From contig NZ_SNTY01000025.1 in assembly GCF_004377485.1 (NCBI RefSeq), positions 62,001-126,000 of the forward strand: DNA of 64,000 nucleotides, in the 5' to 3' direction. A model generated the notes under the pieces. It made no database searches. It was given only the letters and a program-made list of their open reading frames with translations, and was not told the DNA's origin. The stretch is from Alkanindiges illinoisensis (GTDB lineage Bacteria; Pseudomonadota; Gammaproteobacteria; Pseudomonadales; Moraxellaceae). Numbering within the stretch: position 1 is the stretch's first letter; each line of letters opens with the position of its first letter. This document shows, piece after piece, positions 40,138 to 49,994 of the stretch. The position numbers were made by a program, and so were the translations under genes.

Positions 40138-41004
40138 TCATTGATTGACCACAGGTTGAGCGAGAGGAGTAACCGCTGGCAGTTGTGGTTCAATCACAAA
40201 CTTGCCTTCTACAATTTTTGGCGGTTGTGTATTTTTCCACTGTAAGGCAAGGCCGTTACGGTAGCGCAAATCAACAGCCACAATATTGGGCCATTGGGTC
40301 TTTAATTCCATTAAACCCAGCTGGCTTAGGCGGTGCAGCTTGGTTAGGGTCTGGTCCTGATCAACAATAACCCGCATGCCGGTATTAAACTGCATAAACC
40401 AGGTCATGCGGTCGGTCAGGTGCAATTCCTTGAGCTGCATGCCTAAAGGGGCAAACCACTGGTTGATTTGCCGGTATTGCTGCATGAGCTGTACCGAATG
40501 GCTGGCCGGCCCGTGTAATAGCGGCAGATCACGGCGATCTACATAACGGGCTTCTATAAAGATATGGCCACTGTCACTCAGCAAGCGACCACTGCCCCAG
40601 CGTGCAATCGGATGCCGTGGCGTGGCGCGCACCACCATGCCATTGGGCCAGTGCCGGGTGACGACTACCCGGTCTACCCAGGGCAGGGTTAAGGCCGCAT
40701 CACGTAAGCGTTCCAGATCAGTGGTGAAAAAGCCTTCCTTCACCAACGGCTGCAATTTGTTTTGTAGTAATTGCTGCTGGAGCGGATTCAGCTCACCCAC
40801 CACCCTGACTGTTGCAGCAGGCGCATGGCGCATGGTGTTGAGCATGGACCAAAACCCTACGCCGCATAGAATCACGGCAAGAATTACCAGCAACCAGCTA
40901 CCCCACCAGGAAGCGCGTTCCCAGCGGCCTGCACGATTGGCACTGCTGCTGATCCCCTGCACGGAGGAGGCTTTACGGCGCATGGAAATGGGAAGCTGTG
41001 CCAT
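40138..41004 (-). CDS. ftsQ: Cell division protein FtsQ
   Basis: Divisome scaffold in the inner membrane, 288 residues. A basic cytoplasmic N-terminus precedes one membrane helix (SWLLVILAVILCGVGFWSML). The periplasmic POTRA domain starts VRVVGELNPLQQQLLQNKL, and the beta domain includes ALTLPWVDRVVVTRHWPNGMVVRATPRHPIARW (two adjacent pieces). It starts 7 bp after ddl. Confidence 0.95.
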   Translation of the reverse strand: MAQLPISMRRKASSVQGISSSANRAGRWERASWWGSWLLVILAVILCGVGFWSMLNTMRHAPAATVRVVGELNPLQQQLLQNKLQPLVKEGFFTTDLERLRDAALTLPWVDRVVVTRHWPNGMVVRATPRHPIARWGSGRLLSDSGHIFIEARYVDRRDLPLLHGPASHSVQLMQQYRQINQWFAPLGMQLKELHLTDRMTWFMQFNTGMRVIVDQDQTLTKLHRLSQLGLMELKTQWPNIVAVDLRYRNGLALQWKNTQPPKIVEGKFVIEPQLPAVTPLAQPVVNQ

Positions 41005-41011
41005 AATGACC

Positions 41012-41986
41012 TTAACCCGCGCTTGACATCGGCTGGGTTTGAACGTGTGTTTGAGCCTGTGCTGGAGAAAGGGTTTGCTGCAAAATTAGCTGACAAAGTT
41101 CGGCAAAACTGTGTCCGACGGCCTTGGCAGCCATGGGCACCAGTGAGTGATCCGTCATGCCAGGTACGGTATTGACTTCCAGCAACCAGAAATTGCCCTG
41201 CTCATCCTGCATGGCATCAATTCGGCCCCAGCCGGTAGCACCCACTGCATTAAAGGCCCGTAAGGCCAGTGCCTGTAATTGTTGCTCAGCCTCATTACTT
41301 AAACCGCAGGGAATGCCATATTGGGTGTCATTACGCTGGTATTTGGCTTCATAATCATAAAAAGCGGCATCACTGGGTGGTTGCAGGCGAATCACCGGCA
41401 AAGCCTGACCGTTTAGAATTACCACGGTAAATTCACGGCCGGTAATCCAGCGCTCTGCCATCACTACAGCATCATGTACCGCAGCCTGTTCATAGGCCGG
41501 CTGGAGTTGCTCAAGGGTTTCCACCTTGCTCATGCCAATACTGGAGCCTTCATGCACAGGCTTGATAATCAGCGGTAAACCCAGTTCATGTACCACCTGA
41601 GCAAAATCAGTATTCTGGTCCAGCAGGCGATAAGGTGCCGTCGGCATGCCGCAGCCTTGCCACAACTGCTTGGTTTTGGCTTTATCCATGCCCAGCGCCG
41701 AGGCCAGCACGCCACTGCCGGTATAAGGCAGGTTTAGCCATTCCAGCAGACCCTGAATCTGGCCATCTTCACCACCACGGCCATGCAGCACAATAAAGGC
41801 ACGGTCATAGGCAGTAATTTCGGTGATGGAACGTACCGCCGGATCAAACGCTTCTGCATCGATACCCTGTTCCAGCAAGGCCTGCAAGACGGCCTGACCA
41901 CTATTTAAGGAAACCTCACGTTCGGCTGAGTTACCCCCAAACAATACTGCAACTTTGCCAAAATCCGTGCTTTGTATGTGTGACAC
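41012..41986 (-). CDS. ddlB: D-alanine-D-alanine ligase
   Basis: ATP-grasp ligase that makes the D-Ala-D-Ala end of peptidoglycan stem peptides, 324 residues. Start codon is GTG (VSHIQSTD). Motifs: [57 protein letters not shown] and the metal-binding [19 protein letters not shown] Gln/Thr-rich tail follows. It is part of the murG-murC-ddl-ftsQ-ftsA series. Confidence 0.96.
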   Translation of the reverse strand: MSHIQSTDFGKVAVLFGGNSAEREVSLNSGQAVLQALLEQGIDAEAFDPAVRSITEITAYDRAFIVLHGRGGEDGQIQGLLEWLNLPYTGSGVLASALGMDKAKTKQLWQGCGMPTAPYRLLDQNTDFAQVVHELGLPLIIKPVHEGSSIGMSKVETLEQLQPAYEQAAVHDAVVMAERWITGREFTVVILNGQALPVIRLQPPSDAAFYDYEAKYQRNDTQYGIPCGLSNEAEQQLQALALRAFNAVGATGWGRIDAMQDEQGNFWLLEVNTVPGMTDHSLVPMAAKAVGHSFAELCQLILQQTLSPAQAQTHVQTQPMSSAG

Positions 41987-42218
41987 GCTATACGTCCATC
42001 GTTTAAAACATTCTTTTACGATAACCCGGCATCAATAGCGGGCTAGTCGCACCAAAAAAGGCTCAATCTAGCATGAGCACTCCTTTGCAGCAGTCCGTCA
42101 TGTTAGACAAATCTGCGCAAATGACCAAATTTGTTTTTGGCCTGCCCTGCCTGAAAATAGTGCCCGGCTCTGCTTGCCATACTGATGGCAAAAACCACTT
42201 AATATGACCGTTTAATGA

Positions 42219-43676
42219 CTATTTTGCCTTTAAATACAAGCCTTGCTGGGCCAGCTCTAGCGAAATGGCACCCACATTGCCAGCACCTTGCGTTAGCAGC
42301 AGGTCATTTGCTTTTAACACATTTTGTAACACTACAGGTAACTGGCTTTCAACTGGATCAACCAGAATCGGCTCTACCTGACCGCGCAGGCGCAAACTGC
42401 GAGCCAGACTACGGCTGTCAGCACCAACAATCGGCTTTTCACCTGCTGGATAAACTTCCAGCAATAGCAGCACATCCACCTGCGACAGCACCTCAACAAA
42501 GTCTTCAAAACAATCGCGGGTACGGGTGAAACGATGCGGCTGAAACAACATCACCAGACGGCGATCCGGGTGACTTTGACGCGCGGCTTTAATGGTGGCT
42601 TCCACTTCCTTGGGATGATGGCCGTAATCATCCACCAGCTTGATATTGCCATTGTCCTGCGCAAATTCGCCCTGAATCTGGAAGCGGCGGCCCACGCCGG
42701 AAAAGCCTTCCAGTGCACGGCTGATGGCCGCATCGGATACGCCTTCATCGGTAGCAACACCAATAGCCGCCAGTGCATTCAAGACATTATGCAAGCCGGG
42801 CTGATTAATGGTGAGGCGCAGTGGCTCGCGATCCTTGCGTAGTACGGTGAAATGCGTTTGCATACCCGACTGCTCGACATCTACGGCACGGATGTCATTT
42901 TCCTCGCCAAAGCCATAAGTGAGCACGGGACGGCCAATGCGCGGCAACAGCTCGCGAATCACGGCATCATCACCACACACCACCGCCAGCCCATAAAACG
43001 GCAGGTTATGTAAAAACTGAATAAAAGTATCTTTGAGTTTTTCAAAGCTACCACCATAAGTTTCCATGTGGTCAGCATCAATATTGGTAACAATCGCTGC
43101 CATGGGCTGCAAATATAAAAATGACGCATCACTTTCATCAGCTTCGGCCACCAGATAACGGCTGGCTCCTAGTGCCGCATTTACCCCACTACGGTTGAGC
43201 AAACCACCAATCACATAAGTCGGATCAAGGTTTTCCTCGGCCAGCATACAGGTCAGCAGGCTGGTGGTGGTGGTTTTGCCATGGGTGCCTGCCACTGCAA
43301 TGCCATGGCGATAACGCATCAGTTCGCCCAGCATTTCAGCACGGCGCACCACCGGAATGCGCTGGCTGATGGCTTGCCGGATTTCCGGGTTTTCACGGTC
43401 AATGGCTGTGGACACCACCAGCACATCGGCGCCTTCAATATTGCTGGCCTGATGACCAAAATGCACCGTGATGCCCTGCTCATTTAAGCGTTCAGTGGTC
43501 TTACTGGGCTTTAGGTCTGAACCAGAAATCTCATAACCCTGATTTTTAAGAACTTCTGCAATGCCACACATGCCAGCGCCGCCAATACCCACAAAATGAA
43601 TATGCCGGATGCGACGCATTTCCGGAATCTTGATCAGTTGTTTGGCCTGAGCTGATGAAATATTGGATGGCGTCAT
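42219..43676 (-). CDS. murC: UDP-N-acetylmuramate-L-alanine ligase
   Basis: Adds L-Ala to UDP-MurNAc, 485 residues. The N-terminal Rossmann domain shows [19 protein letters not shown], the Mur-ligase ATP loop is [14 protein letters not shown], and further blocks are [25 protein letters not shown] and [11 protein letters not shown]. All are usual for MurC. It lies 30 bp after murG; a 232-bp gap separates it from ddl. Confidence 0.97.
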   Translation of the reverse strand: MTPSNISSAQAKQLIKIPEMRRIRHIHFVGIGGAGMCGIAEVLKNQGYEISGSDLKPSKTTERLNEQGITVHFGHQASNIEGADVLVVSTAIDRENPEIRQAISQRIPVVRRAEMLGELMRYRHGIAVAGTHGKTTTTSLLTCMLAEENLDPTYVIGGLLNRSGVNAALGASRYLVAEADESDASFLYLQPMAAIVTNIDADHMETYGGSFEKLKDTFIQFLHNLPFYGLAVVCGDDAVIRELLPRIGRPVLTYGFGEENDIRAVDVEQSGMQTHFTVLRKDREPLRLTINQPGLHNVLNALAAIGVATDEGVSDAAISRALEGFSGVGRRFQIQGEFAQDNGNIKLVDDYGHHPKEVEATIKAARQSHPDRRLVMLFQPHRFTRTRDCFEDFVEVLSQVDVLLLLEVYPAGEKPIVGADSRSLARSLRLRGQVEPILVDPVESQLPVVLQNVLKANDLLLTQGAGNVGAISLELAQQGLYLKAK

Positions 43677-43706
43677 AATGAACTCAAATTTGGGCGTAAT
43701 ACAAAA

Positions 43707-44807
43707 TTAATGCGATAATGACAACAGCAGCTCACTCACCTGATGAGTGGCTTGCGGATGCGCCTGCTGTCGGGCTTTTTCAGCCATGGCCTGCAAGGTA
43801 GCGCGTTTCATGATAGGTTGCAGTGCTGCCTGAAGCGATTGCGGCGTCAGGCTGGCTTGCGGGCACAGTAATGCCGCACCGCAATCGACCAGATAGCGGG
43901 CATTGGCGGTTTGATGGTCGTCTACCGCACTGGGCAATGGGACAAATACCGCTGCAACCCCTGCGGTTGCAATTTCAGTCACTGTTAAGGCACCGGCACG
44001 GCAAATAATCAGGTCAGCACGCGCATAGGCATTGGCCATGTCTTCCACAAAAGGCATTACCTGCACATTAAGCTGGCTACTGGCCAAATCAGCATAGCGC
44101 TGCTGGGTGGCCTCTAGCTGCTGCTGGCCACACTGATGCATCACATTCAAAGGCATATTTAGGCCAGCTAACGCGGCAGGAATTCGTTCATTTAAAGCCT
44201 GGGCGCCCAGCGAACCGCCAACCACCAGAATATTTAACGGTAAATTGCCGCGCTCCGTATAGCGAATTTGCGGTTCTGGCACACTGGCAATATCGGCACG
44301 TACCGGATTGCCGGTGGTTTTGACTTTTTGAGATTCAGCAAAAGTATTGGGAAAAGCCTGTAATACCAGCGTGGACAGGCGAGCCAACTGGGTATTGGTA
44401 AAGCCGGCAATTGCATTTTGCTCATGGATCACCAGCGGCAAGCCCAGCAAGCGCGCAGCCAGTCCACCGGGGCCAGCCACATAACCCCCAAAACCAATCA
44501 CGGCATCAACATTGAGCTGGCGCATCAGGCGCATGGCCGCTAGTGTTGCCGCCATAATTTTAAACGGTGCAATAATCAAACGCTTGAGGCCATTGCCACG
44601 CAAACCTTGAATATCTATCGGATGCAATGGAATATTCTTGGCACCGACCAGACGGTGTTCCATACCAGAGCGGGTGGCCAGCCAGTGAATTTCTATGCCT
44701 TGCGCACGCAGATGTTCAGCCACGGCCAGCGCAGGAAATACATGCCCCCCTGTGCCCGCTGCCATGATCATGACGGTCTTAATTTGTTTTACCTGCCCCT
44801 GAACCAC
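43707..44807 (-). CDS. murG: MurG N-acetylglucosaminyltransferase
   Basis: Transfers GlcNAc from UDP-GlcNAc to lipid I, making lipid II on the inner face of the membrane. Start is GTG at 44807 with AGGTGG upstream. Motifs: MAAGTGGHVFPALAVAEHL, HWLATRSGMEHRLV, VIGFGGYVAGPGGLAARLLG, LPLVIHEQNAIAGFTN, LVVGGSLGAQALNE and the donor site ICRAGALTVTEIATAGV. 366 residues is normal. It is the first gene of this strand's cell-wall run; ftsW is not adjacent. Confidence 0.97.
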   Translation of the reverse strand: MVQGQVKQIKTVMIMAAGTGGHVFPALAVAEHLRAQGIEIHWLATRSGMEHRLVGAKNIPLHPIDIQGLRGNGLKRLIIAPFKIMAATLAAMRLMRQLNVDAVIGFGGYVAGPGGLAARLLGLPLVIHEQNAIAGFTNTQLARLSTLVLQAFPNTFAESQKVKTTGNPVRADIASVPEPQIRYTERGNLPLNILVVGGSLGAQALNERIPAALAGLNMPLNVMHQCGQQQLEATQQRYADLASSQLNVQVMPFVEDMANAYARADLIICRAGALTVTEIATAGVAAVFVPLPSAVDDHQTANARYLVDCGAALLCPQASLTPQSLQAALQPIMKRATLQAMAEKARQQAHPQATHQVSELLLSLSH

Positions 44808-44956
44808 AAACCACCTGTGCTTATGCTTTTACACATTTATCCGTATTGCCTGCTGAATGCATATCCGTATGCCAATTAGGCGCTTATTCTAGCCGGATTT
44901 CAGGTCAAGCTTAAACAGGCCAGCGCTCAATTTGCCGGTATTTTTGTACGACAATC

Positions 44957-46063
44957 CTATTTTTTGATAAAACGTGGCGGATCACCGGCGCGCAATCGGC
45001 CCACAGACCGCCACGGGTTTTTGCGCCACTGGCGTTTTTCCAGTTCATCTAGTGCCCACCAGTACAGCGGAATGATTTTATCCTTTAAAAACGGCAATGC
45101 TAAAGGGTCAAAACCAGTCCACGGCAAGAATGGATTACGCCTTGCATAAGCCCACACTTCAATCCGGGTCGATGGTCTTACACTTTTACCGCGTGCATGA
45201 AAACCAAAGGTATCTGCCACTACTAGTGTATTTTTTTTGACGGCAAATGCCTTGGGTTTTGGTAGGCCCAATTGTTCAAGTTCCGCCTCACTGATCCGGA
45301 ATGAACCGCGCGCGCTCATCCGGTCTGCCGTTGCGGCATGAATTGAACGCTGCTTTTCCCAGTCAAGGCGTGCTGGTGTTAATTGATGCGAACCAGGCAC
45401 ATACACAAATGGCCCCTCGTCCTCAGCCACATCAGTTAAAAACAGCCAGGCCTTGATGCTGGAATGGAAGGTATCGGCATGCAAATTGGTTTGCGGGTCA
45501 GGATTGGCTTCCCGCACGTGCGACAGGATACTTTGGATATACCACATGGGTTGCACCTGAAATGAACCCACATAATTCAGCAGCGCTTGCAATTTTGGTT
45601 GTGCAATCAGTTGCTGTGCACTTGGCAACTGCGGCAGGCTGTAATAATCCAGCGGAATTCGCCGCGTTACCGTATTGCCCTGCAAGGTTTCACGGGCTGG
45701 CAATTCTGTGCACAGCAGTTCCTGTTCTAACTGTGCAAAGTCATCAGCAGGCAGGAAATCTTCTTTAAGGATAAAGCCATGCTGGTTAAAAAAGCGGGCA
45801 TCCTCAGCTGTTAAAGACTTGCTTAAGCGGGCACGACGGCGAGCTGCTAGTTGTCCCGCCAGCTTCACCCGCCACAAATGCAAGCCTGCCTGATTAAAGA
45901 CTGAATTACCCAGTACCGGATTATCCACAAACGATTTAGCACCGGTTGCCAAGGCCAGTGTCCAGAGTGGTACCTTTAGCCAGCCTTCAGGTTGCTGCAA
46001 AATCGTCTGGTATTCTTTAAGCAAGGGTTTAAGCCCTATCTGCTTAAGCAGCTTCATTTGCAT
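44957..46063 (-). CDS. Phytanoyl-CoA dioxygenase (PhyH) family protein
   Basis: A 368-residue probable Fe(II)/2-oxoglutarate oxygenase. The facial triad can be read as His-x-Asp in NLHADTFHSS plus a distal His in FGFHARGKSVRPSTRIEV, where the following Arg would bind 2-oxoglutarate. FVYVPGSHQLTPARLDWEK is the usual strand next to the site. About 85 residues of unassigned helical sequence precede the domain. It overlaps the gshB stop by 1 base (TAATG), so the two are translationally coupled. The substrate is unknown. Confidence 0.8.
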   Translation of the reverse strand: MQMKLLKQIGLKPLLKEYQTILQQPEGWLKVPLWTLALATGAKSFVDNPVLGNSVFNQAGLHLWRVKLAGQLAARRRARLSKSLTAEDARFFNQHGFILKEDFLPADDFAQLEQELLCTELPARETLQGNTVTRRIPLDYYSLPQLPSAQQLIAQPKLQALLNYVGSFQVQPMWYIQSILSHVREANPDPQTNLHADTFHSSIKAWLFLTDVAEDEGPFVYVPGSHQLTPARLDWEKQRSIHAATADRMSARGSFRISEAELEQLGLPKPKAFAVKKNTLVVADTFGFHARGKSVRPSTRIEVWAYARRNPFLPWTGFDPLALPFLKDKIIPLYWWALDELEKRQWRKNPWRSVGRLRAGDPPRFIKK

Positions 46064-47016
46064 TAACGACGCCCTTGTTCCAGCACGGCAAACAAATCAT
46101 CGGCAATGGAGGTGCCAAATTGTGCATCAATTTCACGCACACAGGTGGGGCTGGTGACATTAATTTCAGTGACGTACTCGCCAATCACATCCAGCCCGAC
46201 AAACACCAGACCTTTTTCCCGTAAAGTCAGGCCAATCTTGGCAGCAATCGCTTTGTCTTTATCCGTTAATGGACGCGCTTCGCCACGACCACCTGCGGCC
46301 AGATTACCCCGAGTTTCACCAGCCTGCGGGATACGCGCTAGACAATATGGCACTGGCTCGCCGTTAATCATTAAAATACGCTTGTCGCCATCCACAATTT
46401 CAGGAATATAGCGCTGCGCCATAATCGGCTGTGTGCCCAAAAGGGTCAGCATTTCCAGTGTTGAACCGACGTTAGGGCTGCCGACGGTCAGACGGAAAAT
46501 CCCGGTGCCACCCATGCCATCCAGCGGCTTGACAATAATATCCTGATGCTGTGCCAAAAACTCACGGATCAGGCTTTGCTGCGAGGTCACTAATGTGGGC
46601 ACCTGTAGCTCACTAAACTGGGTGGCAAACAGCTTTTCATTACAGTCACGCAGGGATTGCGGCTTATTGATAATCCACGCGCCTTCGCGTTCGGCCTGTT
46701 CCAGAATATAGGTGGTATAGATAAAGCGCAGGTCAAATGGTGGATCCTTGCGCATCAGGATCACATCGTAGCTGGCCAGTGATTCGCGCTGTTTTTCACC
46801 CAGTTCAAAATACTGGCCATTACGCGATGCGTAATCTTCAAACACGTCCAGTGCTGCAATGTTGCCAAAGGCTTTACCCTGATCAATAAACAGGTCATCC
46901 TGCAATGCATATCCAATCGTATGGCCACGGCGCTTGGCCGCCCACAGCATGGCAATGGTGGTGTCTTTTTTGAGGCTAATATTTTCGATGGGGTCCATCA
47001 CAACCAGAACGCGCAT
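46063..47016 (-). CDS. gshB: Glutathione synthetase
   Basis: ATP-grasp enzyme joining gamma-Glu-Cys and Gly, 317 residues. Motifs: VLVVMDPIENISLKKDTT at the start, LMRKDPPFDLRFIYTTYILE, IIVKPLDGMGGTGIFRL (ATP-grasp loop), MAQRYIPEIVDGDKRILMING and the C-terminal GEYVTEINVTSPTCVREI. The 1-base overlap with the dioxygenase gene suggests one operon. Confidence 0.96.
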   Translation of the reverse strand: MRVLVVMDPIENISLKKDTTIAMLWAAKRRGHTIGYALQDDLFIDQGKAFGNIAALDVFEDYASRNGQYFELGEKQRESLASYDVILMRKDPPFDLRFIYTTYILEQAEREGAWIINKPQSLRDCNEKLFATQFSELQVPTLVTSQQSLIREFLAQHQDIIVKPLDGMGGTGIFRLTVGSPNVGSTLEMLTLLGTQPIMAQRYIPEIVDGDKRILMINGEPVPYCLARIPQAGETRGNLAAGGRGEARPLTDKDKAIAAKIGLTLREKGLVFVGLDVIGEYVTEINVTSPTCVREIDAQFGTSIADDLFAVLEQGRR

Positions 47017-47234
47017 TGTTTTTTATCGCTAATTTTTAAAGATACGGAAGTATAGCGAAGCTGATGAAATTTTTGGTTTAAAATTGTCTATACGTATAAA
47101 GCGAGATATAACCGAATATTCTAAATAATCTTACTAGTACATTTGTCTTTAATAAAACTGATATCAAAAGCTAATCATTGAAAATAAATAAAAATTTGTA
47201 TATCTTAATTTTTTAGAAAACTAAGCATGTACGT

Positions 47235-47666
47235 ATGGAAAAAACAGAATACCAAGAAGAAAAGCATGCTCAATCTATTTATTCCAGCAAAAGACGAATC
47301 CAACGTCATGTTTTAAATTTAGAGCAATACCTTGCAAAAGCCATTTATAATTTTTCTCAAACTAGTGGGAACACTGATTTGCTGCAAAGTATTTTAGCTT
47401 TTTTAAGTAGCTGGAAATTTTCTAAAGTAGGTTTTGGTAAATCTGCTTTTTGGTGTGATGCGATTTATTTTGATACCGTTCAGATTGAAAACAACAAAAA
47501 CTTTGTTTTTAAAGGTCATGCATGGATAGGGTTAGTAAGCAATGTAGACAAGGAATGGAAAGTAGCTGTTTCTGGTCATTTTACCATTAATGCAAGTGGG
47601 AAAAGATTAAAGCGTTATACCTTAAAGTTTTATGATAACGATCAGTTAATTGTGCTTTCCAAATAA
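47235..47666 (+). CDS. Hypothetical protein, AT-rich
   Basis: I do not recognise this 143-residue protein. It is basic in its N-terminal third and beta-rich in its second half (KGHAWIGLVSNVDKEWKVAVSGHFTINASGK has an alternating pattern), with no signal peptide or membrane helix. The gene and its upstream 200 bp are markedly AT-richer than gshB and pyrE, which suggests recent acquisition. It could be a small polymorphic-toxin accessory or an orphan; nothing nearby decides. Confidence 0.6.
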   Translation: MEKTEYQEEKHAQSIYSSKRRIQRHVLNLEQYLAKAIYNFSQTSGNTDLLQSILAFLSSWKFSKVGFGKSAFWCDAIYFDTVQIENNKNFVFKGHAWIGLVSNVDKEWKVAVSGHFTINASGKRLKRYTLKFYDNDQLIVLSK

Positions 47667-47722
47667 ATAACGCTCTTTCTAATTGAATATTTTTATCTCT
47701 CAACTTAGCAGCACCTATAAAA

Positions 47723-47746
47723 AAATCCTGTCATTTAACAGGATTT
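47723..47746 (-). terminator. Terminator of pyrE
   Basis: AAATCCTGT/ACAGGATTT makes a 9-bp stem with a 6-base loop. The minus strand continues with a seven-T run. It also lies 57 bp past the plus-strand 47235-47666 gene and may serve both. Confidence 0.85.
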
Positions 47747-47765
47747 CAATAAGGCAGAAAGCTCA

Positions 47766-48416
47766 TTACACGCCATACTTTTCGCGATAATCCTGCATTT
47801 TGGCCAGATCATCACTGCGGTTATTTTTCTTCAGGTAATCCATTAAGTCCTGCATGGTAATCAAGGCGTGCACTGGAATATTGAGCTGCTTTTCCACTTC
47901 CTGAATGGCCGATAACTCCCCTTGTCCCTTTTCCTGACGATCCAGTGCTACCAGTACACCGGCAATGGTTGCCCCGGCAGCTTGCAGAATATCTACCACT
48001 TCACGAATGGCCGTGCCCGCCGTAATCACATCATCAATAATCCACACGCGCTGGCCTTTTACATCCGCGCCTACCAGCATGCCGCCTTCACCATGATCCT
48101 TGGCTTCCTTACGGTTAAAGCCCCACGGTACATTCACGCCATGCTGCTGCCAAAGTGCCGATGCGGTTGCAGCCACAAACGGAATCCCCTTGTATGCCGG
48201 GCCAAAAATCACGCTCACGCCTTCGCAGTTCATCAGCTTGTCGGCATAACCACTGGCCAGCAGCGACAATGCTTCGCCATCATTGAGCAAACCAGCATTA
48301 AAAAAATAAGGGCTGATTCGACCAGATTTTAAAGTAAACTCACCAAACTTGAGCACACCACGCTTTAATGCCAGTTCGATCAATGCTTGAGGACTAAAAG
48401 GCTGAACAGATGACAT
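47766..48416 (-). CDS. pyrE: Orotate phosphoribosyltransferase
   Basis: Makes orotidine 5'-monophosphate from orotate and PRPP in pyrimidine synthesis, 216 residues. The start is the ATG at 48414-48416 with AGGAG 7 bases upstream; an upstream ATG adds 12 residues. Motifs: [47 protein letters not shown] and the PRPP loop [19 protein letters not shown]. It diverges from the Crc-family gene, an arrangement also known in Pseudomonas. Confidence 0.96.
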   Translation of the reverse strand: MSSVQPFSPQALIELALKRGVLKFGEFTLKSGRISPYFFNAGLLNDGEALSLLASGYADKLMNCEGVSVIFGPAYKGIPFVAATASALWQQHGVNVPWGFNRKEAKDHGEGGMLVGADVKGQRVWIIDDVITAGTAIREVVDILQAAGATIAGVLVALDRQEKGQGELSAIQEVEKQLNIPVHALITMQDLMDYLKKNNRSDDLAKMQDYREKYGV

Positions 48417-48518
48417 GGCAGGCTCCTGTTTATTCAATTGGTTATTTAACAACGAAAGTTAAGGTATACAAGGTAATCAGCGCGCATGATAGCAAAGGAT
48501 TTAAACACTGGGGCAAAA

Positions 48519-49316
48519 ATGCTTCGGGTGGTGTCAATTAATGTAAATGGTTTACGTTCGGCTACGGCCAAGGGTTTTTTTCAATGGCTGGAAAATTCAG
48601 GTGCCGACATTGTTTGCATGCAGGAGACCCGCTTGCAACCGCATCAGTGGCTGGAAGAACATAAACCTGCGGGCTGGCACATGCACTTGTGCCATGCTGA
48701 AAAACCCGGCTATTCAGGCACCGCCATTTATAGCCGCCATCCGTTTAGCAGTATTAATAATGGCTTGGGCTTTGACATTTGTGATACCCAAGGCCGGTTT
48801 ACGGCTGCGGAGTTTTATATCTCTGATGGGCCAGACAGCGAAGGCAAAACCTTTGTAGTGGCATCGCTATATCTGCCTTCTGGTTCCAGCGGTGATGAAG
48901 CACAGGCACGCAAGGATTTATTTTTACAGGAAATGCTAGTTCACTTTAGACAATGGCGCGAACAAGGCAAGTCCATTATTGTCTGTGGTGATTACAATAT
49001 CGTGCATAAAGAAATTGATATCAAGAACTGGAAAGGCAACCAGAAAAATTCCGGCGTCTTGCCGCATGAACGCGCTTGGCTGGACACCTTGTATGACGAA
49101 TTAGGCTATGTGGATGCCTTCCGGGTTCATCGTCCAGATACGCAGGAATATTCGTGGTGGTCAAACCGGGGGCAGGCTTGGGCTAACAATGTCGGTTGGC
49201 GCATTGACTATCATGTCGTATCCCCCGACTGGCGTAACCGGGTGGCCAATGCCTTTATTTACCGGGACGAACGCTTTAGTGATCATGCGCCAGTTGTGAT
49301 TGATTATGTGCTTTAA
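48519..49316 (+). CDS. crc: Crc/exodeoxyribonuclease III-family protein
   Basis: A 265-residue EEP-fold protein. I start at the ATG at 48519 (MLRVVSINVNGLRSA); the longer frame begins 33 bases earlier. Its place opposite pyrE, and similarity in DIKNW, LPHERAWLDTLYDELGYVDAFRVHRPDTQEYSWW and the C-terminus, match Pseudomonas Crc (partner of Hfq in catabolite repression). Unlike my recollection of Pseudomonas Crc, it keeps ExoIII catalytic residues: Asn10, Glu36 (QETR), Asp and Asn in CGDYNIVH, Asp in WRIDYH and His in SDHAP. It could therefore be a nuclease (xthA-like), a Crc, or both. Confidence 0.85.
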   Translation: MLRVVSINVNGLRSATAKGFFQWLENSGADIVCMQETRLQPHQWLEEHKPAGWHMHLCHAEKPGYSGTAIYSRHPFSSINNGLGFDICDTQGRFTAAEFYISDGPDSEGKTFVVASLYLPSGSSGDEAQARKDLFLQEMLVHFRQWREQGKSIIVCGDYNIVHKEIDIKNWKGNQKNSGVLPHERAWLDTLYDELGYVDAFRVHRPDTQEYSWWSNRGQAWANNVGWRIDYHVVSPDWRNRVANAFIYRDERFSDHAPVVIDYVL

Positions 49317-49360
49317 GTAAGTTTTCTATGGTCATTTGTTTTGTGACTGTGTTCACGCTT

Positions 49361-49378
49361 TGTAAGTCTAAGCGTACA
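49361..49378 (+). promoter_or_regulatory. GacA-box-like site upstream of the GGA-rich RNA
   Basis: TGTAAG-tctaag-CGTACA matches the GacA upstream activating sequence TGTAAG-N6-CTTACA with one mismatch. It lies about 65 bases upstream of the predicted RNA start. Such sites drive rsmX, rsmY and rsmZ in Pseudomonas. Confidence 0.7.
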
Positions 49379-49434
49379 TAACATGACGTTAATTTACTAT
49401 TTTCAAACAAACGATAAAAGCGCATTATGCTCTT

Positions 49435-49590
49435 ACGGCACAGGGAAGTCGGTCAGGATGACCAGAAAGGAAGGACTGCCGTAGGATGGAAAGGTTTTGT
49501 AGTGTAGGACATTACAATTCTGTATGGAAGCAAAGACAGGACGTTGACTTGAGACCCGCGCTATCAGGATGATATTGGCGCGGGTTTTCT
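49435..49590 (+). ncRNA. RsmX/Y/Z-type (CsrB-like) regulatory RNA
   Basis: About 150 nt with ten GGA triplets, seven of them AGGA. Two sit in hairpin loops: GGTC-AGGAT-GACC (49451-49463) and a 7-bp stem around TAGGA (49498-49516). A third lies in the apical TATC-AGGAT-GATA of the terminator hairpin. The terminator has CCCGCGC (49555-49561) pairing with GCGCGGG (49578-49584), followed by TTTT. A possible -10 (TATGCT, 49426-49431) and the GacA-like site lie upstream. Repeated GGA loops are the CsrA/RsmA-sequestering signature. No open reading frame fits. The exact 5' end is inferred. The remaining bases of the 356-bp gap show nothing else. Confidence 0.85.
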
Positions 49591-49672
49591 CCATTTTGCC
49601 TGAATGTGCTTTTGCCTGTTTCAGTTTTTATTATCCTTTTCTATGGCCACATAACAAATTAGTAAAGCCGCT

Positions 49673-49891
49673 ATGTTTCCCAATAAATCTTACCGCATAC
49701 TCTATAGCTTATTAACAGTGTTATTACTGGTCTGTGTCGGCACGTTTACCTATCTGGGCTTTTTTAATAATAAACAAAATTCAAGCGTCATTTATGAATA
49801 TGATCTGGGTAAAGAAGCCTGCTATATTCTAGGCCCCAACCAGCAGGAAAAATATGTGTCCTGTAGCATGGTTAAACTATCCAGAAATTAA
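49673..49891 (+). CDS. Small single-span membrane protein, unknown
   Basis: A 72-residue protein with one N-terminal membrane helix (YSLLTVLLLVCVGTFTYLGFF) after a basic start, then a short periplasmic-looking tail with two Cys (EACYILG, VSCSMV) that could form a disulfide. It lies 83 bp after the GGA-rich RNA terminator. I do not recognise the family. No strong ribosome site is visible. Confidence 0.55.
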   Translation: MFPNKSYRILYSLLTVLLLVCVGTFTYLGFFNNKQNSSVIYEYDLGKEACYILGPNQQEKYVSCSMVKLSRN

Positions 49892-49994
49892 TCCTTAAAT
49901 TTTAAAATCTTAAATCATTGTTCAGGCTTACATTCATTGGATTTGTACAAGCACAATTGACTATGATGTGCTGCCAGCTTACTGAGAATAGGTC

